Positions 9,490 through 18,402 of a stretch of DNA of 64,000 bases are shown here, piece after piece (the first letter of the stretch is position 1; every line of letters begins with the position of its first letter). The position numbers were made by a program, and so were the translations under genes. Below the pieces are notes generated by a model. It worked only from the letters and a program-made list of their open reading frames with translations, ran no database searches and was not told the DNA's origin. This DNA is from KBS-83 sp051025295 (GTDB lineage Bacteria > Acidobacteriota > Terriglobia > Terriglobales > Acidobacteriaceae): assembly GCA_051025295.1 (NCBI GenBank), contig JBMGJV010000001.1, one strand, 5' to 3'.

Positions 9490-10293
9490 TCAACCGGCGG
9501 CGACGGCCGCAGCGACTGGATTGCTCAGCACAGCCAGTCCCTCAATCGCGACTTCCACGGTCTCCCCTGGCGCCATGGGACCCACGCCAGCGGGGGTGCC
9601 AGTCGGTATGAGGTCGCCGGGAAAGAGCGTCATCACAGATGTGATGTAGGTGAGTAGCCGCTCGATACCGAAGAGGAAGTCCCGGGTCGCGCCGGACTGA
9701 CGCTTCTCTCCTCGAAGCCGCGTCTCAAGCTGCACACCCGCGAACGGATCGATTTCATCCGAAACCAGTGGCCCGCACGGGCAGAAGGTGTCGAACCCCT
9801 TCGCGCGCGCCCACTGGTCGTCCTTCTTCTGCAGATCGCGCGCGGTTACGTCATTCACGATCGTGTACCCGCGGATGGCCGAACGCACCTCGGCTGCAGA
9901 GTGCAGATGGCGCGACTCTCGTCCGATCACGATTGCGAGCTCGCCTTCGAAGTCGACGCGGCTGGACTGCGGCGGCAGCAGAATGGTGGCTCCCGGCGCG
10001 AGCAGCGACGACGGCGGCTTGAAGAAGATCAGCGGCTCCGGCGGCGGCTCGTTGCCAAGCTCGGCCGCATGGTCGCGATAGTTGCGGCCGATGCAGATGA
10101 TCTTCGAGGGCTCCACTGGCGGCAGCAGCGTCGCGCGCTCGAGCGAGATCGCGGAGAACGGCTCCGCATGGTCATAGGCGACCTGCGATTCCGTAGGCGG
10201 CGGGATCAGCTCCGTGGCCCAGAGCGCACCCTCACGCTCGGCAACGGCGGCATAGCGGGGTCCATTCGATGTCTGGAGGCGGCAGTAACGCAT
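9490..10293 (-). CDS. Fumarylacetoacetate hydrolase-family protein
   Basis: 267-residue member of the FAH superfamily, metal-dependent enzymes that hydrolyse, decarboxylate or hydrate small 2-keto acids. Core motifs: CIGRNYRDHAAELG, PLIFFKPPSSLLAPG, the metal-binding VDFEGELAIVIGR (acidic residues DxExE), GYTIVNDVTARDLQ, GFDTFCPCGPLV and the C-terminal GDLIPTGTPAGVGPM. This layout is that of 2-hydroxyhepta-2,4-diene-1,7-dioate isomerase/acylpyruvase-type members; acylpyruvase or oxaloacetate decarboxylase activity is possible. AGGAGA precedes the ATG. It lies between an FN3 lipoprotein gene and tal on the same strand, with short gaps; no aromatic-degradation genes are near to fix the substrate. 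Confidence 0.9.
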   Translation of the reverse strand: MRYCRLQTSNGPRYAAVAEREGALWATELIPPPTESQVAYDHAEPFSAISLERATLLPPVEPSKIICIGRNYRDHAAELGNEPPPEPLIFFKPPSSLLAPGATILLPPQSSRVDFEGELAIVIGRESRHLHSAAEVRSAIRGYTIVNDVTARDLQKKDDQWARAKGFDTFCPCGPLVSDEIDPFAGVQLETRLRGEKRQSGATRDFLFGIERLLTYITSVMTLFPGDLIPTGTPAGVGPMAPGETVEVAIEGLAVLSNPVAAAVAAG

Positions 10294-10314
10294 GCTGGGT
10301 ATCTCCTGGTGAGG

Positions 10315-11412
10315 CTAGGGCTGGAGCTGCTCTTCAATCTCTGCGGAGCGCGCGCTCTCGTTGCCGGCCTGGTCGACCGCGCTGACTGAGTAGAAGTAGC
10401 GCGCGCCCGGCGTCCCCGTGTCATCGCGCCAAGACGGCGTGGGGACCGGCTTCCCTGCCGGGCTGATGCGCGCAGGCGTGCCGCTCTCACTGCGGCGGTA
10501 CACGATGTAACCCGCTAGGCCAGGGTCTGCTTCGGCGCTCCACGACAGGTCGATGGCGTGTGCCGGAGTGTCGACAGCCGACACGAGACCAGAGGGCACG
10601 GGCGGTGGAAAGACATCCTTGTAGTCAATCAAGATCGCCGGCGTGGGCGCAGTAAACATCTCGAGCGTGTGCTCGGCCAGCGTCACCGTCGTGAAGCGCT
10701 GGGCGGTGTAGCGGTAGCTCGAGCCGAAGTGCACGGTACGGTCCAGCGCCGCGGCGGACACACCCTCGCGCACCTCGAGCTTCTGCTCCGGGGATTCGGG
10801 AACTGTCGTGCGATCCGAGCTGGGAGCCTCCGGAGCGCCGGCGCGCACGCGATCGAAGCGTACGAAGGTCGGCACAGGCGAGTTGATCGACTGCCAGCGA
10901 AGCACGACGCCAGCGCCCTGCGGAACGACAGCGAAGCCCTGGACCGGCGCCGGTCCGGAGCCGGCCGCGGCATAGGCCACGACCGCGTCCGGAGCGGCCC
11001 TGCCGGCACTGTTCAGGATGTCCACGCGATAAGTAAGAAGCTGCACGGGACCCTGCGCGAGAGCCGCGGGCAGCGGATCTTCAATCTCTGCTGTCTTTTG
11101 CTGGAGGGCAAGCGGCACGGTCAGCACAGCCTGGCACGGTGCAGCGGCGACGGTGCGGCAGACCTGGGCACGGATCGCTCCCACGATCGGCAGCCGGTCA
11201 GTCGTCTTCTCAGGCAGGTCGAAGCTCAGCCGGACACGGTCGCCGACCCGCTCGGCGGTGAGCGAGCGCAAGGGCTGCGGCAGATTGAGCGTGGGTGGCT
11301 GGGGTGCAGCGGGGGCGCCACAGCCCTGAACAAGCAGCAGGAGCAGCAGCGCGAAGGAGGCTGCGCAGAGGTGTGGCGTCCTGCTCGTCTCCGCCGCCTC
11401 GCACTCCCTCAT
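10315..11412 (-). CDS. Lipoprotein with fibronectin type III domains
   Basis: 365 residues. The N-terminus has a hydrophobic segment FALLLLLLVQGCG with a lipobox cysteine at about residue 31, so it is predicted to be lipid-anchored in the periplasm or outer membrane. The rest is beta-rich. A C-terminal FN3 domain is visible (PSGLVSAVDTPAHAIDLSWS, GYIVYRRSES, FYSVSAVDQAGNESARS), and one or two more divergent FN3-like domains lie before it. No enzyme motif is present. Proteins of this kind in acidobacteria are annotated only as FN3 lipoproteins. Stop to next start is 21 bases, pointing to co-transcription with the FAH and tal genes. Confidence 0.85.
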   Translation of the reverse strand: MRECEAAETSRTPHLCAASFALLLLLLVQGCGAPAAPQPPTLNLPQPLRSLTAERVGDRVRLSFDLPEKTTDRLPIVGAIRAQVCRTVAAAPCQAVLTVPLALQQKTAEIEDPLPAALAQGPVQLLTYRVDILNSAGRAAPDAVVAYAAAGSGPAPVQGFAVVPQGAGVVLRWQSINSPVPTFVRFDRVRAGAPEAPSSDRTTVPESPEQKLEVREGVSAAALDRTVHFGSSYRYTAQRFTTVTLAEHTLEMFTAPTPAILIDYKDVFPPPVPSGLVSAVDTPAHAIDLSWSAEADPGLAGYIVYRRSESGTPARISPAGKPVPTPSWRDDTGTPGARYFYSVSAVDQAGNESARSAEIEEQLQP

Positions 11413-11453
11413 CGAGGCTTAGGGTAGCAGAGCGGCAGGCTAGATCGTCTCGC

Positions 11454-12365
11454 TTAGATCATCTCGGCGATCGCCTGTTCCAGCCGCTCGTGGCTGAACT
11501 GAAAGCCTGCGGCACGCAAACGCTCCGGAATCGCACGCGTGCTGGCGAGTACGGATTCGCTGGCCATCTCGCCGAAGGCGGCGCGCAAGGCGAAGGCCGG
11601 GACGTGCAGAAAGGCGGGCCGGTGCAGCACGCGCCCCAGTGTGTAGGTGAACTCCGCATTGGTGACCGGGAAGGGCGACGTCGCATTGCAGGGACCGGAG
11701 AGCGACGACTCGACGATGGCGAACTGGATGGCCGCGACGACGTCGTCCAGCGACACCCAGCTCATCCACTGGTGTCCGCTGCCCAGCCGCCCACCAAGGC
11801 CGACGCGAAAGACCGGGAGCATGCGCGGCAGTGCGCCGCCGCGGGCCGTCAGCACCACGCTGAATCGCATCTGCACCACGCGCGGAGCCAGCGGTGCAGT
11901 GGCTGCCTCCCATGCCTGGCACACCTCCGCGAGGAACCCCTGCCCGGGCGGAGAGTTCTCCGTCAGCTCCTCGTTGCGGCGGTCGCCGTAATAGCCCGTT
12001 GCGGATGCGGCCACGACGATAGAGGGCGGATCGGCGAGCCCCGCGAAGACACGGCCGAGTGCCGCAGACGAATCCACGCGGCTGGCGAGAATCGTTCTCT
12101 TGTAGGAAGGAGTCCAGCGATGCCCGGCGACGTTCGCACCCGAGAGATGCACAGCTGCAGCGCAGCCTTCGATGGCGCCGCGGTCGCTGACGGGCTCCGC
12201 GGCTTCGGGGTGCCACTCGATCTCCTGGACGGGATCCTCGGGGCGCGATTTTGCGGCCCGGCGGACCAGCAGAGCCACTTGGTAGCCGTCCCGGACGAGC
12301 GCCTGCGTCAGCGCCCGGCCGATCAAACCTGTTCCTCCGCTCAACAAGACTTTCACTGTCATCAA
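11454..12365 (-). CDS. TIGR01777-family NAD-dependent epimerase/dehydratase-like protein
   Basis: 303 residues of the SDR39U1/YfcH type. The N-terminal Rossmann motif is LLSGGTGLIGRAL, followed by HLSGANVAGHRW, the AATGYYGD-type block (SATGYYGDRRNEELTE), RFSVVLTARGGALPRML and a C-terminal DUF1731-like region (ALRAAFGEMASESVLASTRAIPERL). Family members bind a nucleotide cofactor, but their reaction is unknown; a role in cell division or sugar metabolism has been suggested for relatives only by context. It is the first gene of the leftward run. Forty-one bases separate it from the lipoprotein gene. The XRE-cupin gene is divergent. Confidence 0.92.
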   Translation of the reverse strand: MMTVKVLLSGGTGLIGRALTQALVRDGYQVALLVRRAAKSRPEDPVQEIEWHPEAAEPVSDRGAIEGCAAAVHLSGANVAGHRWTPSYKRTILASRVDSSAALGRVFAGLADPPSIVVAASATGYYGDRRNEELTENSPPGQGFLAEVCQAWEAATAPLAPRVVQMRFSVVLTARGGALPRMLPVFRVGLGGRLGSGHQWMSWVSLDDVVAAIQFAIVESSLSGPCNATSPFPVTNAEFTYTLGRVLHRPAFLHVPAFALRAAFGEMASESVLASTRAIPERLRAAGFQFSHERLEQAIAEMI

Positions 12366-12574
12366 TATTTAGAGTCGGCGTTGTTTGCCCGTTTTCCCCT
12401 TACAAAGTCGTTGGATGCGCTCATCAGAACCAGCCCTGCGGTGTTGATGACACTTCCAGGACCTATGGAATGTTGTGATTACGTGGCTGAGCGCTCCCAC
12501 GCCCTGGCGCAAACTTAGCTCTAACGAACTATCAACAACGCGAATAGTACGTCCCGAGAGGCGGAAATTTCACC

Positions 12575-13399
12575 ATGCAGACAGCAGCACAGCGCAAAGA
12601 GAAGGCAGTCAAGCCGATCGAGACTGCCAGTGAGGCAACGGGAGCCGAGCTCGCTCCCTCCGAGGTGGACGGCCCCAGTGCCGAAGCCGTGATCGTCGAG
12701 AAACGCATCGGCGAACGCATCAAACGGCTGCGCCTGAAAAAATCGATGGGCCTGGTCGAGCTGGGCAAGCACACCGGATTGTCCGCGAGCTTCCTGTCGC
12801 AGCTCGAGACCGGCCGCGTGGTGCCGACGCTGCGCAACCTGGCGCGCATCGCCATGGTGTTCAGCAAGGACCTGTCCTACTTCTTCGAGTCGGAGCCGGT
12901 TTCGCTGTTCCGGGTGCACCGCAAGAGCGAGCGCGTCCGCCTGCCACAGACCGGTGTCGACGACCCAACCTACTTCTTCGAGAGCATGGGCTACCAGGTG
13001 CCGGACCGGCAGCTGGACCCCTACTACGCCGAGTTCCTGCCCCAAAAGCGGGCACAGGACATCCGCCCTCACGTACATCCGGGGTACGAGTTCCTGTACG
13101 TGCTCGACGGTGAGCTCGAAGTGAAGCACGGCGAGGTCTGCCAGGTGCTGACTAACGGCGACGGTGTCTACTTCGACGCCAGCACGCCGCACAGCTATCG
13201 GTGCGTCAGCAAGACGCCCTCGACGGCAATCATCGTGACCATGCACCAGCAGCCCGCAGCACAGCCGGCCTACAATCTGCGGCCGATGGGCGCGCCGCTT
13301 GGTATGCGGCCGGCGCTCAAACCCGTCGGACTGCGTCCGTCGGTGCCCGGCGCAGCCGTTCGCGCCTCGGCGCCCGCAGCGGCCGCCGAAAAGCTGTAG
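12575..13399 (+). CDS. XRE-family regulator with C-terminal cupin sensor domain
   Basis: 274 residues. After a 40-residue polar leader comes a helix-turn-helix (residues about 45-100: RIKRLRLKKSMGLVELG, GLSASFLSQLETGRVVPTL). A cupin follows at about residues 145-225 with PHVHPGYEFLYVLDGELEV and GVYFDASTPHSYRC, whose His/Glu set would hold a metal or small ligand. The tail is Pro/Ala-rich and looks disordered. Cupin-XRE regulators often control polyamine, amino-acid or redox genes, with the cupin as sensor; the target cannot be told here. AGGCGG lies before the ATG. A short inverted repeat ACTAT/ATAGT around 12526-12549 precedes the gene and might be its own operator. A terminator follows. Confidence 0.92.
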   Translation: MQTAAQRKEKAVKPIETASEATGAELAPSEVDGPSAEAVIVEKRIGERIKRLRLKKSMGLVELGKHTGLSASFLSQLETGRVVPTLRNLARIAMVFSKDLSYFFESEPVSLFRVHRKSERVRLPQTGVDDPTYFFESMGYQVPDRQLDPYYAEFLPQKRAQDIRPHVHPGYEFLYVLDGELEVKHGEVCQVLTNGDGVYFDASTPHSYRCVSKTPSTAIIVTMHQQPAAQPAYNLRPMGAPLGMRPALKPVGLRPSVPGAAVRASAPAAAAEKL

Positions 13400-13421
13400 C
13401 CACTCCGATTCACTTGCAACA

Positions 13422-13453
13422 ACAGAAGACCCGCCGCAAGGCGGGTCTTCTGT
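13422..13453. terminator. Terminator after the XRE-cupin gene
   Basis: A perfect 14-bp stem (13422-13435 with 13440-13453) with GCAA loop, followed by TTT on the plus strand. It lies between the regulator and the convergent HAD gene ending at 13483, so it can act both ways. Confidence 0.8.
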
Positions 13454-13482
13454 TTGGCGTTCAGCCGAACGTCAGTGAAAGC

Positions 13483-14037
13483 TCAGTCCGGGAAAAAGTA
13501 TTCCTCCACCGCCAGCCAGTTCGCGACCCGCAGCGGTGCGGCGAGCTTCGCGTTGTGCGCCGCGGTGAAGAGGAGTCCGGTGCCCTGGAAGCGTTGGAAG
13601 TGTCGCGGCATGTCATCGATCAGGTAGTCGGCATGCAGAATGCTCTTGTCGCCGCAGAAGACAAAGCGCGTCGGATGCAGGAACGGAAAGTGGCGCAGCA
13701 GCCACTGATACTTGGGGCCGAAGGAGCGGGGAAACTCCATGGCCGCGGTCGCGATGAAGATCTCGTGATGCCGGGAGAGCCGTTCGAGCACGCGCTGGCT
13801 GTCCCGGATCACCTCGAGGTCGTCGAAGAAGTCGTCCGTCTGTAGGTACGCCATCACGCGATCCTGGCGGCTGGGCGGCAGCATCTCAACCATCCAGTGG
13901 CCCCACATCTCGGCCACGGTGAGCGACTCACCGAACTCGGCGTTGTAGCGCCGGATGAGCTCGCCGAGCGCGTCGGCCAGCACCTCATCCATGTCCACTG
14001 CGATACGCGCGCCGTGCGCCGGGGACTTGCGCTTCAT
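13483..14037 (-). CDS. HAD-family 5'(3')-deoxyribonucleotidase-like phosphatase
   Basis: 184-residue HAD hydrolase of the NT5C type, expected to dephosphorylate (deoxy)nucleoside monophosphates in the cytoplasm. Motif I is AVDMDEVLAD, with both aspartates; motif II is EIFIATAAMEFP (Thr/Ala); motif III/IV is GDKSILHADYLIDDMPRH. The insertion between motifs I and II is helical, as in NT5C. The ATG at 14037 overlaps the stop of the CdsZ-like gene by four bases (ATGA), which decides the start; the longer frame upstream reads through the zinc-ribbon gene and is not coding. Translational coupling suggests the two proteins are made together. Confidence 0.88.
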   Translation of the reverse strand: MKRKSPAHGARIAVDMDEVLADALGELIRRYNAEFGESLTVAEMWGHWMVEMLPPSRQDRVMAYLQTDDFFDDLEVIRDSQRVLERLSRHHEIFIATAAMEFPRSFGPKYQWLLRHFPFLHPTRFVFCGDKSILHADYLIDDMPRHFQRFQGTGLLFTAAHNAKLAAPLRVANWLAVEEYFFPD

Positions 14038-14795
14038 GCGGTCTGCGAATGCGGCGGCACGCCGGCGGGGCGGCCGGTCTCGATCTGCGGCTCGCGGCGA
14101 TTGTCCACATAAAGGATGCGGCCACAGCTCTCGCATTTCATCCGCTGGCCATCGCGCAACTGGTTCCACAACTGCGGGCGAATCCCCATCTGGCAGCCGG
14201 TGCAGCGCTCATCGCGCGCGCGGGCCAGTGCGGTGCCGCGCGAGGCGGCGATGCGGTCGTACTCAGCCAGGGTCGACTCCTCGATCAGCGGGCGCAGCGC
14301 CATGCGCTCATCCTGCCACTTCGCGAGATCCGCCTGCTCGAGCGCGGTGCTGCGCACGGCGGCGGTGCGCTCGTGCTCCAGGCCTGCGGTCTTCTGCGCA
14401 TGCAGTGCGCGGGCGGCGACGAGCTTGCGCTCGATCTCGTCGGAGCGCTCCATGCTCTCCAGTTCGCCATCCTCGATGCGCAGGATCTCCTGCTCGGCAA
14501 AGCTGATCTGGTGCTCCAGGGCGGTGGCCTGCGCCTGGTTCTGCACCACGTTGAGCTGCTGGCGAGACTTCGCAATCTTCGCCTGCTGATCCTTCAGGTC
14601 GCTCTCCGCGCGGCGGCGCAACGCCTCTTCTTCGCGCTGCTGCTGCTCGAGCGCGGTCACGATGCGCTGCTGCGCCGCGAGCTCGTCGTCGAGCTGACGC
14701 AGGCGCCGCGGCGTGGCCTCGAGCGAGGTGCGCAGTTGCCGGATCTCTCCGTCCAACTGCTGCAAACGAATCAGGTTTTCGAGCGCCGCGTCCAT
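14034..14795 (-). CDS. Coiled-coil C4 zinc-ribbon protein (CdsZ-like, former DUF164)
   Basis: 253 residues. A long antiparallel coiled coil runs from about residue 5 to 180 (heptads rich in Leu, Gln, Glu, Arg). It is followed by a zinc ribbon with CTGCQMGI and CESCGR, four cysteines spaced CxxC-x(n)-CxxC. Members of this family are found across bacteria. CdsZ of Helicobacter/Chlamydia-type lineages has been linked to type III secretion chaperoning, while other members are proposed RNA- or nucleic-acid-associated factors. The function here is not known. The C-tail is Pro-rich. It is coupled by a 4-base overlap to the downstream deoxyribonucleotidase-like gene. Confidence 0.9.
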   Translation of the reverse strand: MDAALENLIRLQQLDGEIRQLRTSLEATPRRLRQLDDELAAQQRIVTALEQQQREEEALRRRAESDLKDQQAKIAKSRQQLNVVQNQAQATALEHQISFAEQEILRIEDGELESMERSDEIERKLVAARALHAQKTAGLEHERTAAVRSTALEQADLAKWQDERMALRPLIEESTLAEYDRIAASRGTALARARDERCTGCQMGIRPQLWNQLRDGQRMKCESCGRILYVDNRREPQIETGRPAGVPPHSQTA

Positions 14796-14934
14796 CGTTG
14801 GGACCCCATCCGGCGAGCGTGCAAAAGACGCTGCGCGTGGCTGGAGTCTACCTCATCCAGCGCGCGCCCGGCGGCCCGGCTGAGCGCGTCAACACAAGCC
14901 ACCACGGGCGCCAATCAGCCGCGTTCTGCTCCTG

Positions 14935-14940
14935 TACACT
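14935..14940 (+). promoter_or_regulatory. Possible -10 box of the S9 peptidase gene
   Basis: TACACT, 51 bases before the GTG start. The same hexamer occurs at 3976-3981 and 18299-18304 upstream of other plus-strand genes. No clear -35 box is visible here. Confidence 0.3.
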
Positions 14941-14991
14941 GGGGCGTCATTTCGACCCCCTACCCATCTCAAGCCCCGGAGCACTCAGTTC

Positions 14992-17235
14992 GTGTCCGAC
15001 TGTTTCGTCCTGTCTCCCCGACGTTCCCACGTCGCCTTGCTCCTTCTCTTCGGTGTCGCTGCGATCTCGGCGGCTGCGCAGTCCGCGCCTGAGCCCCTCA
15101 CGGTTTCGGCCATCTTCAGCGACCCGACGCTAACAGCCGAGGCTCCCACGGGGCTGAGCTGGGCGCCGGACGGCACGCGCCTGACCTACATCGACCGGGA
15201 CGGGAACCTGGCGTCCGTCAACGCCACCGGCACAAGCAGCGTGTTGCTCACGCGGGAGAAGCTGGGCGGCATGCAGCCGGCGGGGCTGGGCGAGCAGGAC
15301 AAGGATCACCGCAGCCGGTACGACATGGGCGCGTACTTCTGGGCGCCCGACTCACAGCACCTGCTCTTCGATTCGAACGGCGAACTCTACCTTTACACGC
15401 TGAAGGACGGCATCGGCGTTTCGCTCGGGCATAGCTCGCCCAGCGGGGCCGACCCCAAGTTCGCGCCGGACGGCTCCGCTGTGAGTTACATCCACGACCA
15501 CGATCTGTATCTGCGCCGGTTGCCTTATTCGCAGTCGGCGGTGCGGCTGACCACGACGCACGATCCCGCCGTCCTGAATGGCGAGGTGGACTGGGTCTAC
15601 CTTGAAGAGCTCGAGACGCGCTCGAACTACTTCTGGTCGCCCGATTCAAAAAGCATCGCCTATCTGCAGATGAACGACACTGCCGTGACGCAGTACCCGA
15701 TCACGGACTGGATACCGACGCATGCGAGCGTCGAGATGCAGCGCTACCCGCAGGCGGGTGATCCCAATCCCAACGTGCGGATCGGCGTCGTCAGCACCGG
15801 GTCGGGTCACACCGCGTGGATGAAGGTTCCGCTCGATGCCGGCAACGACTACATCCCGCGATTCGGATGGCTGGACCGCCGCGCTCTTTGGGTAGAGACG
15901 CTCACGCGCGATCACAAGCATCGCCGCATCTACTTCGTCGATGTCGCGACGGGCGCAGCGCACAAAGTGCTGGAAGAGTCGGACGATAAGTTCCTCGACC
16001 AGGACTACGAGGTTCAGATCAGCGGGTCGAACCTGCTTTGGACAAGCTGGCGCGATGGTCATCGGCAGATCTATGTCTACCGCTTCAACCCGCAGGAGCC
16101 ATTCGCGGGCGAGCTTACGCTGGAGCGCCAGCTCACAAAGGGCACGGGCGAGGTCTTCGCCATCGCCAGCGTGGACGAGAAGAACAAGCTGGTCTACTAC
16201 GTCAGCAACGAGGGCGCACCGCGCGACCGGCAGCTCTGGAGCATCCATCTGGACGGCACCGGGCAGCAGCAGTTGTCCAAGACGAGCGGTGCGCACAAGC
16301 CGCTGTTCTCGCCCAACTCGCTGCTCTACGCGGATGTGTATTCGAATGCGCAGACTCCGCCATCGGTCGCGATGTGCCGCATGGCCGATGGCGATTGCCA
16401 GACCTTCTCGAAGACGACGCCAAACACGAAGTACACCTACGTGAAACCAGTCGAGCTGACGCTGAAGGCGGAGGATGGCACACCGCTCTACGCAAGCCTG
16501 GTGCTGCCTGCCGGGCACGACGCAAAGGCGTCGGTGCCGCTGATCAATAACCCGTACGGCGGCCCCGGTGCGCAGACGGTGGAGAACGCCTGGTCACCGC
16601 GCACGTCGCTCTTTGACCAGTTGCTGGCGGAACACGGCTTCGCTGTTCTGCACGTGGACAATCGCGGCATGGCCGGCCGTGGGCGCGACTTCGCGCAGGC
16701 CTGCTGGCATGACTTCGGCCCGGTGCAGCTCAAGGATCAGCTCAGCGCCATGGACCAGGTGCTGGCCCAGTATCCGCAGCTCGACCCGCAGCGCCAGGGC
16801 TGGTGGGGCTGGAGCTGGGGCGGCACCTTCACGCTCTACGCGATGACACACACGGAGCGCTTCAAGGCGGGGGTCGCGGTGGCACCGGTGACGGACTGGC
16901 GCAACTACGATTCCATCTACACGGAGCGCTATCTCGGGCTGCCGGCGCAGAATGGCGATCTCTACAAAGACCTGTCGGTCGTCAACTATGCCGACAAGCT
17001 CAGCGGACGGCTGCTGCTGGTGCATGGCACCGGCGATGACAACGTCCACATCGCGAACACCGTGCAGTTCGTACAGAAGCTGATTGACGCTCACATGCCC
17101 TACGACCTGCAGGTCTATCCGCGCAAGACGCACTCAATCGCCGGCACAGATGCGCGCATCCATCTGTTCACCCGCATCCTGGCGCAGTTTTCCGCTTATC
17201 TCGGCGAGCCGCCTGCGCCCAGTCACGGGCAGTAG
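14992..17235 (+). CDS. S9 family peptidase, dipeptidyl-peptidase IV type
   Basis: 747 residues with an N-terminal signal segment (HVALLLLFGVAAISAAAQ), so exported. An N-terminal beta-propeller (DPPIV_N, about residues 100-470) carries blades such as LSWAPDGTRLTYIDRDGN and the conserved YLEELETRSNYFWSPDSK, whose Glu pair would bind the substrate N-terminus as in DPP4. The C-terminal alpha/beta-hydrolase domain has Ser608 in GWSWGG, Asp682/683 in HGTGDDNVH and His714 in KTHS. Expected to cut X-Pro or related dipeptides from peptide N-termini in the periplasm. The start is GTG with GGAG ten bases upstream. The MBL-fold gene follows after 22 bases and is probably in the same operon. Confidence 0.95.
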   Translation: MSDCFVLSPRRSHVALLLLFGVAAISAAAQSAPEPLTVSAIFSDPTLTAEAPTGLSWAPDGTRLTYIDRDGNLASVNATGTSSVLLTREKLGGMQPAGLGEQDKDHRSRYDMGAYFWAPDSQHLLFDSNGELYLYTLKDGIGVSLGHSSPSGADPKFAPDGSAVSYIHDHDLYLRRLPYSQSAVRLTTTHDPAVLNGEVDWVYLEELETRSNYFWSPDSKSIAYLQMNDTAVTQYPITDWIPTHASVEMQRYPQAGDPNPNVRIGVVSTGSGHTAWMKVPLDAGNDYIPRFGWLDRRALWVETLTRDHKHRRIYFVDVATGAAHKVLEESDDKFLDQDYEVQISGSNLLWTSWRDGHRQIYVYRFNPQEPFAGELTLERQLTKGTGEVFAIASVDEKNKLVYYVSNEGAPRDRQLWSIHLDGTGQQQLSKTSGAHKPLFSPNSLLYADVYSNAQTPPSVAMCRMADGDCQTFSKTTPNTKYTYVKPVELTLKAEDGTPLYASLVLPAGHDAKASVPLINNPYGGPGAQTVENAWSPRTSLFDQLLAEHGFAVLHVDNRGMAGRGRDFAQACWHDFGPVQLKDQLSAMDQVLAQYPQLDPQRQGWWGWSWGGTFTLYAMTHTERFKAGVAVAPVTDWRNYDSIYTERYLGLPAQNGDLYKDLSVVNYADKLSGRLLLVHGTGDDNVHIANTVQFVQKLIDAHMPYDLQVYPRKTHSIAGTDARIHLFTRILAQFSAYLGEPPAPSHGQ

Positions 17236-17257
17236 TTCGCGCGAGAGAGGCCATCGC

Positions 17258-18157
17258 ATGAGCCATCCAGCAGAGAACGACCGCACCGCGGATCTGATCC
17301 GCGGTCGCACCGCCCTTGGGGATTTTGAGCTCACCGTGCTGACGGACGGAAGCTACTACCTCGATGGGGGCGCGATGTTCGGCGTCGTGCCCAAGCCGCT
17401 ATGGGAGAAGCGTGCGCCGGCGGATGCGCAGAACCGCATCCTGCTCGGCACCAATGCTGTCATCGTGCGCACCGGGAAGCACACCGTCGCGATCGAGACC
17501 GGCATCGGCAACAAGCTGCCCGAGAAGCTGCGCGGCATCTACGAGGCGAAGGCGCTGCTACCGGAGAGCTTCGCGGCCGCGGGCATTCGGCCCGACGAGG
17601 TCGATGTCGTCATCAACAGCCATCTCCACTTCGACCACTGCGGCTGGAACACGACGCGGCTCGACGATGGCCGCATCGTGCCGACCTTTCCGAACGCTCG
17701 CTACTTCGCGCATCGTGGCGAAGTGGAGCACGGCCACCGGCAGCTCGAGCGGGATGCGGTCAGCTACATCAGCGCGAACTACGATCCGCTGATCGAGAGC
17801 GGGCAGATGACGCTGCTCGATCTGCGGGCCGGCGAAGCGCAGGAGATCGTACCCGGCATCACGGTGGAGCTCTTCCCCGGGCACACGCACCAGCTGATGG
17901 CGGTGCATGTCGACTCCGGCGGCCGGCATGCCTGCTACATCAGCGACCTGCTGCCGACCAGCGCGCACCTCGACGTTACGTGGGTAATGGGCTACGACCT
18001 GGACCCGCTGCGCTGCATCGAGGAGCGAAAGCGCTTCTACAGCCGCGCTATCCCGGAGCAATGGCTGGTCCTGTTCACCCACGACCACCACACGCCGATG
18101 GGCTTTGTGCATTGGAACGAAAAGGGAAAGCCGACGTTCCGCCCGCTTGAGAGCTGA
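17258..18157 (+). CDS. Metallo-beta-lactamase-fold hydrolase
   Basis: 299 residues, cytoplasmic (no signal). Motif NSHLHFDHCG (HxHxDH) binds the two metals. Further ligands are His in FAHRGEVEH/PGHTHQL, Asp in CYISDLLP, and a late His in FTHDHHTP. The shape resembles quorum-quenching lactonase-like and alkylphosphonate-type MBL hydrolases rather than antibiotic-degrading enzymes; the substrate is unknown. The ATG at 17258 follows GAGAGG. The longer frame beginning at 17084 overlaps the S9 gene and is not coding. The 22-base gap to the S9 peptidase suggests co-transcription. Confidence 0.93.
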   Translation: MSHPAENDRTADLIRGRTALGDFELTVLTDGSYYLDGGAMFGVVPKPLWEKRAPADAQNRILLGTNAVIVRTGKHTVAIETGIGNKLPEKLRGIYEAKALLPESFAAAGIRPDEVDVVINSHLHFDHCGWNTTRLDDGRIVPTFPNARYFAHRGEVEHGHRQLERDAVSYISANYDPLIESGQMTLLDLRAGEAQEIVPGITVELFPGHTHQLMAVHVDSGGRHACYISDLLPTSAHLDVTWVMGYDLDPLRCIEERKRFYSRAIPEQWLVLFTHDHHTPMGFVHWNEKGKPTFRPLES

Positions 18158-18298
18158 TCGCTAACCCCACCTGGGGACTCCAAACGGAGCGGAAACGTGC
18201 TCAGGAAAGCTCTCCTGGGTCGCCTCCGAGCCGGCATTCGGCTTGTGCCGTGGTCAAGTGCGCGAATGATTGGCGACGACGGGCTCGTCCGGTGCCGT

Positions 18299-18304
18299 TA
18301 CACT
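18299..18304 (+). promoter_or_regulatory. Possible -10 box upstream of the pseudo-GTPase gene
   Basis: TACACT, 98 bases before the ATG at 18403. Same hexamer as in front of two other plus-strand genes in this window. No matching -35 at 16-18 bases. Confidence 0.25.
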
Positions 18305-18402
18305 GACGGCGATCTCTCGACTGGCTTGCGAGGGCACCGCTCCCGCCTCCCCCAACCTCTGACCGCTGTTCACCCGAGCGCCGGAAGCCGCCAAGAACGA
18401 GC

